A stretch of DNA of 15,804 nt. Origin: an uncultured Lachnospiraceae bacterium. Lineage in GTDB: Bacteria; Bacillota; Clostridia; Lachnospirales; Lachnospiraceae. Below are positions 13,249-15,804 of this stretch, in pieces; within the stretch, counting starts at the first letter, position 1, and each line of letters begins with the position of its first letter. The stretch spans positions 68,344 through 84,147 of the forward strand of contig CAJUCK010000006.1 of assembly GCA_910585395.1 (NCBI GenBank), written 5' to 3'. The notes under the pieces were generated by a model that was not told where the DNA came from, did no database searches, and saw nothing but the letters and a program-made list of their open reading frames with translations. A program made the position numbers and the translations under genes.

Positions 13249-14533
13249 TTCTATGTCCTCCAATCTGTCTATTTCGTTCTACAGTTGTCGCTTTTTCCTG
13301 CAGATTCATTCCTTTTAAAATTGCATTTTTTCCAAATCTATCCTTAATTTCAATTACCGCTTTCTGCATCTGATACTCTCTCTCCAGTTTAGAAGGATCT
13401 GCAAACAAATCGTATTGTTGATAAATTTCTTCTGTCAGATGATTAAAACTCAAATTTATCCTGCGAATTGGAACATATTTATCTACAATCTTTTCATACA
13501 ATTTCAAAATATAAGAACTAATTTGAGCGGCGGAACTTGTTGTTATAGGCATAGAAACTGTTCCATGGGCAGGCTTTTTTGCTGTTCGATTCGAATATCC
13601 AACATGGAGCGTAACAGAATCTGTTAATAATCCCCGACTCACCAGCTCCAAACATAATAAATCTGCCATCTCTTTCAAAATTAATTTTCCATCATGAAAA
13701 TTATAATCACACCATAACACTTGTCCGCTGGATATAGAATTTGCTTTTGGTTTATATGCCTTAATATCCGCCATTGTAGCTGTTTCTCTTCCCCATGCAT
13801 GGTCAATCAGCAATTCTGCATCAATTCCAAAGATTTGATACAGCATCTCTTCATCTGCCTCGGCAACTTCTCTCATAGTAAAAATCCCCATACGCTCCAG
13901 TCTTTTTGCTGTTCCCGCTCCTATTCGCCAAAAATCTGTCAATGGTTTATGATCCCATAATTTTCTGCGATAAGAAACTTCATCTAATACACTGACTGGA
14001 AAAATAATTTCTTCTGATGATTTTTGAGAGACTTTTATATGTTTTGCTGGAATATCCAATGCAATTTTTGCAAGATAAAGATTACTTCCGACACCTGCGG
14101 CTGCCATAATACCCGTTTTGTTTAATACATCCTGCATTATTTTCTGGCTCAATTCTGCTCCGTTCATCTGATACAAAGACAGATAATCTGTTACATCCAT
14201 AAACACTTCATCAATGGAATATGGATGAATGTCTTCTTTAGAAATATATTTCAAATAAATGCCATAAATTTCTGCTGAATAATCAATGTAAAGCTGCATC
14301 CTGGGCGGAGCCATAATATAATGTATATCTGGCGGAATCTCAAACACTCTGCATCGTCCAGGAACCCCTAATGATTTCATAGAAGGAGAAACTGCAAGAC
14401 ATATTGTTCTATCTGTGCGGTCCGGATCAGCAACCACAAGATTCGTACTCAATGGATCTAATCCTCGTTCCACACATTCTACAGATGCATAAAAAGATTT
14501 CAAATCTATACAAATATAAGTTCTCTGCTTCAT
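13235..14533 (-). CDS. Y-family (UmuC/DinB-type) translesion DNA polymerase
   Basis: The ATG at 14533 is preceded by GGAGG at eight bases, and the family normally starts just before RTYICIDLKSFYASVE, so the longer frame from 14626 is rejected. In the 432-residue protein the catalytic acidic residues are D10 (CIDLKSFYASVE) and D108/E109 (YSIDEVFMDV, 105-114). The thumb helix-hairpin-helix lies near FWRIGAGTAKRLERMGI (201-217). A little-finger domain follows, with a beta-clamp-binding motif QYDLF (373-377), and the conserved tail ERNRQIGGHRSG. Such enzymes copy across damaged bases with low fidelity. It is closer to the UvrX/UmuC-like Firmicute group, which pairs with yolD, than to plain DinB. 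A possible promoter lies at 14618-14646. I see no LexA operator of the Bacillus type, so SOS control is not shown. Confidence 0.92.
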   Translation of the reverse strand: MKQRTYICIDLKSFYASVECVERGLDPLSTNLVVADPDRTDRTICLAVSPSMKSLGVPGRCRVFEIPPDIHYIMAPPRMQLYIDYSAEIYGIYLKYISKEDIHPYSIDEVFMDVTDYLSLYQMNGAELSQKIMQDVLNKTGIMAAAGVGSNLYLAKIALDIPAKHIKVSQKSSEEIIFPVSVLDEVSYRRKLWDHKPLTDFWRIGAGTAKRLERMGIFTMREVAEADEEMLYQIFGIDAELLIDHAWGRETATMADIKAYKPKANSISSGQVLWCDYNFHDGKLILKEMADLLCLELVSRGLLTDSVTLHVGYSNRTAKKPAHGTVSMPITTSSAAQISSYILKLYEKIVDKYVPIRRINLSFNHLTEEIYQQYDLFADPSKLEREYQMQKAVIEIKDRFGKNAILKGMNLQEKATTVERNRQIGGHRSGTD

Positions 14534-14617
14534 CAACAGCGCCTCCATTGCATCATTTCCGATGCCCGCAAAATGCTGTTTATATTCTGTCCACATATTG
14601 TCTATATATGTAATTTC

Positions 14618-14646
14618 CTTATACATTTATTTGACACGCTCATAAA
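14618..14646 (-). promoter_or_regulatory. Possible promoter of the polymerase-yolD operon
   Basis: On the minus strand TATAAG (14618-14623) lies 17 bases from TTTATG (14641-14646). Initiation would fall near 14611, leaving a leader of about 78 bases before the ATG at 14533. This agrees with the shorter start chosen for the polymerase. The match is moderate. Confidence 0.35.
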
Positions 14647-14658
14647 TTTGTGTAAAAA
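14631..14658 (+). promoter_or_regulatory. Possible promoter of the tyrosine recombinase gene
   Basis: A perfect TTGACA (14631-14636) is followed after 16 bases by TAAAAA (14653-14658), a weak -10. It overlaps the proposed opposite-strand polymerase promoter, so the two genes may be divergently expressed from a shared region. The leader to the ATG at 14799 would be about 135 bases. Confidence 0.35.
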
Positions 14659-14728
14659 TTTGAATGATTTTTGGCTTTAAACTTTTTATTTGTACTACGA
14701 TATTGAATAACTTACACAAAAGAGAAAA

Positions 14729-14755
14729 AGTGAAAGAATTTTTGTCTCTTTCACT
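14729..14755. repeat. 9-bp perfect hairpin in the leader of the recombinase gene
   Basis: AGTGAAAGA (14729-14737) pairs perfectly with TCTTTCACT (14747-14755) around a nine-base loop. On the plus strand it lies 44 bases before the recombinase ATG with no T-run after it. On the minus strand it is followed by TTTTTCTCTTTT, so it could act as a terminator for antisense or read-through transcription heading toward the polymerase gene. Confidence 0.65.
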
Positions 14756-14798
14756 AACAGCCTGTCTATGCCAAAGTGCATACAGAATGGAGGAACTT

Positions 14799-15728
14799 AT
14801 GAATTCATTAGAAACTTTAAAAGATAACTACCTAATACACTGCAGAACACAAAAGGAATTGAGCTCAAAAACAATTAAAGCATACCGCATTGATTTAACA
14901 CAATTTATAAATTTCGTCTCTGTTTTTAACGCCCCCTTTTCCAAAGAAAGTCTGACTTCCTATCTGGCAGTACTGCACACACAATATCAGCCCAAAACCA
15001 CAAAACGAAAAATTGCCAGTCTCAAAGCTTTCTTCCATTATCTTGAATATGAAGACTTGCTGGAGCACAATCCCTTCAATAAAATGCGGCTTTCTTATCG
15101 GGAACCTAAGCGCCTCCCAAAAACCATTCCAGCAAACACGATTCAGTTATTCTTAAATACTATTTACCATGCATATCATCAGACGGATTCTCCTTATCAA
15201 AAAAAATCAGTACTTCGTGACATTGCCGTAATTGAACTCTTATTTGCCACTGGGATGCGTATTTCTGAACTTTGTAATTTGAAATATCCAAACATTGACA
15301 TGGAGAATTTTTCTGTACTTATTTGGGGTAAAGGAGCAAAGGAACGTTTGATACAAATTGGAAATCCCCAGGTTGTTTCCGCCTTATCTTCTTATATGAC
15401 TGCCTTTGAAAAAGAAATTACACAAAGCAGCTGGCTGTTCGTCAACCGCCTTGGCAACCGCCTTTCAGAACAATCTGTACGGTTTATGATCAATAAATAT
15501 GTGAAGCAGGCGGGAATCTCTATGCATATCACTCCGCACATGTTCCGGCATTCATTTGCCACCCTTTTGTTGGAAGCAGACGTAGACATTCGCTATATTC
15601 AGAAAATGCTAGGACACAGTTCTATCACAACTACAGAAATTTATACCAGTGTCTCTATGCACAAGCAAAAAGCCATATTAGCGGAAAAGCATCCACGCAA
15701 CGGAATGAAGGTAAATGAAAATCAATAG
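14799..15728 (+). CDS. XerC/XerD-type tyrosine recombinase
   Basis: The ATG at 14799 follows GGAGG at five bases; the 45 codons upstream in frame are not protein-like. The 309-residue length is that of XerC/XerD. An N-terminal SAM-like core-binding domain (about 1-95) is followed by the catalytic domain. Its residues are R154 (ATGMRISEL), K178 (WGKGAKER), H247 and R250 (HMFRHSF), H273 (MLGHSS) and nucleophile Y282 (EIYTSVS). All six positions are intact, so it should be active. It could be a chromosome-dimer resolvase, a phase-variation invertase or an integrase left by an element. There is no adjacent excisionase, relaxase or phage gene in the window and I see no paired core sites. It is divergently oriented from the polymerase gene. 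No gene is seen in the 76 bases after it. Confidence 0.92.
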   Translation: MNSLETLKDNYLIHCRTQKELSSKTIKAYRIDLTQFINFVSVFNAPFSKESLTSYLAVLHTQYQPKTTKRKIASLKAFFHYLEYEDLLEHNPFNKMRLSYREPKRLPKTIPANTIQLFLNTIYHAYHQTDSPYQKKSVLRDIAVIELLFATGMRISELCNLKYPNIDMENFSVLIWGKGAKERLIQIGNPQVVSALSSYMTAFEKEITQSSWLFVNRLGNRLSEQSVRFMINKYVKQAGISMHITPHMFRHSFATLLLEADVDIRYIQKMLGHSSITTTEIYTSVSMHKQKAILAEKHPRNGMKVNENQ

Positions 15729-15804
15729 TAAGAAGGTTGGTAATATGTATGATGAGTGAAGGATAATCAGGAGTTATCTGTTTGAGTAAATTTCACAGAA
15801 AGGT

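Noticed and set aside
14534..14626. 31-residue N-terminal extension of the polymerase
   Set aside because: The family starts just before the RTYICIDLKSFYASVE block, and a good ribosome site precedes the internal ATG at 14533.
14534..14663. LexA/SOS operator at the polymerase promoter
   Set aside because: No sequence close to the Bacillus-type CGAAC-N4-GTTCG dyad is seen; only loose AT-rich half-sites.
14664..14798. 45-residue N-terminal extension of the recombinase
   Set aside because: GGAGG directly precedes the ATG at 14799, the shorter protein has the usual Xer length, and the extension overlaps the hairpin and promoter region.
1..15804. CRISPR array, tRNA or rRNA genes, intact insertion sequence
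   Set aside because: I saw no regularly spaced repeats, no tRNA-like cloverleaf or CCA-ended segment, no rRNA stretches and no transposase gene.

Overview
The window looks like chromosome of a low-GC Gram-positive anaerobe, most likely a Lachnospiraceae-type Clostridia (Blautia, Dorea or a relative). The grounds are the AT-rich composition, strong AGGAGG ribosome binding sites, a ThiS/ThiG/ThiH thiazole route with a radical-SAM ThiH, a YolD plus Y-family polymerase pair, and a thiS leader resembling the rare HMP-PP riboswitch class. This placement rests on gene style, not on a database search.

Layout. (1) 1-2940, minus strand: a tightly packed operon transcribed toward the left edge. It encodes a protein carrying two GHKL ATPase modules (a MORC/Hsp90-like one and a histidine-kinase one), a receiver-like protein, and a third gene cut off by the window edge. 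It reads as a signalling or defence-type module and is the best candidate here for an undescribed system. (2) 3133-6300, minus strand: thiS-thiG-thiH-tenI, which makes the thiazole half of thiamine. It sits behind a consensus promoter and a compact terminator/antiterminator switch. No thiF is present. (3) 6330-9040, minus strand: a secreted subtilisin-like protease that has lost its catalytic serine through an internal deletion, and a family 2 glycosyltransferase with its own promoter. (4) 9391-11528, minus strand: an uncharacterised coiled-coil protein overlapping mutY (adenine DNA glycosylase), closed by a GC-rich terminator. (5) 11529-12906: a patch of debris on the plus strand, holding a large hairpin, a frameshifted and truncated cupin gene, an intact TPR protein, and a short GC-rich remnant of foreign character. 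(6) 12907-14533, minus strand: a Y-family DNA polymerase overlapping a YolD-like gene whose 3' end was altered by a 10-bp tandem duplication. (7) 14799-15728, plus strand: a XerC/D-type tyrosine recombinase, transcribed away from the polymerase.

How the genes work together. ThiS carries sulfur, ThiH supplies dehydroglycine from tyrosine, ThiG builds the thiazole, and TenI aromatises it; the leader probably senses supply of the pyrimidine partner. MutY and the Y-family polymerase are separate repair and mutagenesis functions. The two-ATPase protein and the receiver are translationally coupled and probably form one phospho-signalling unit whose output may be the truncated third gene. Several start codons were moved inward to the ATG preceded by a proper Shine-Dalgarno sequence.
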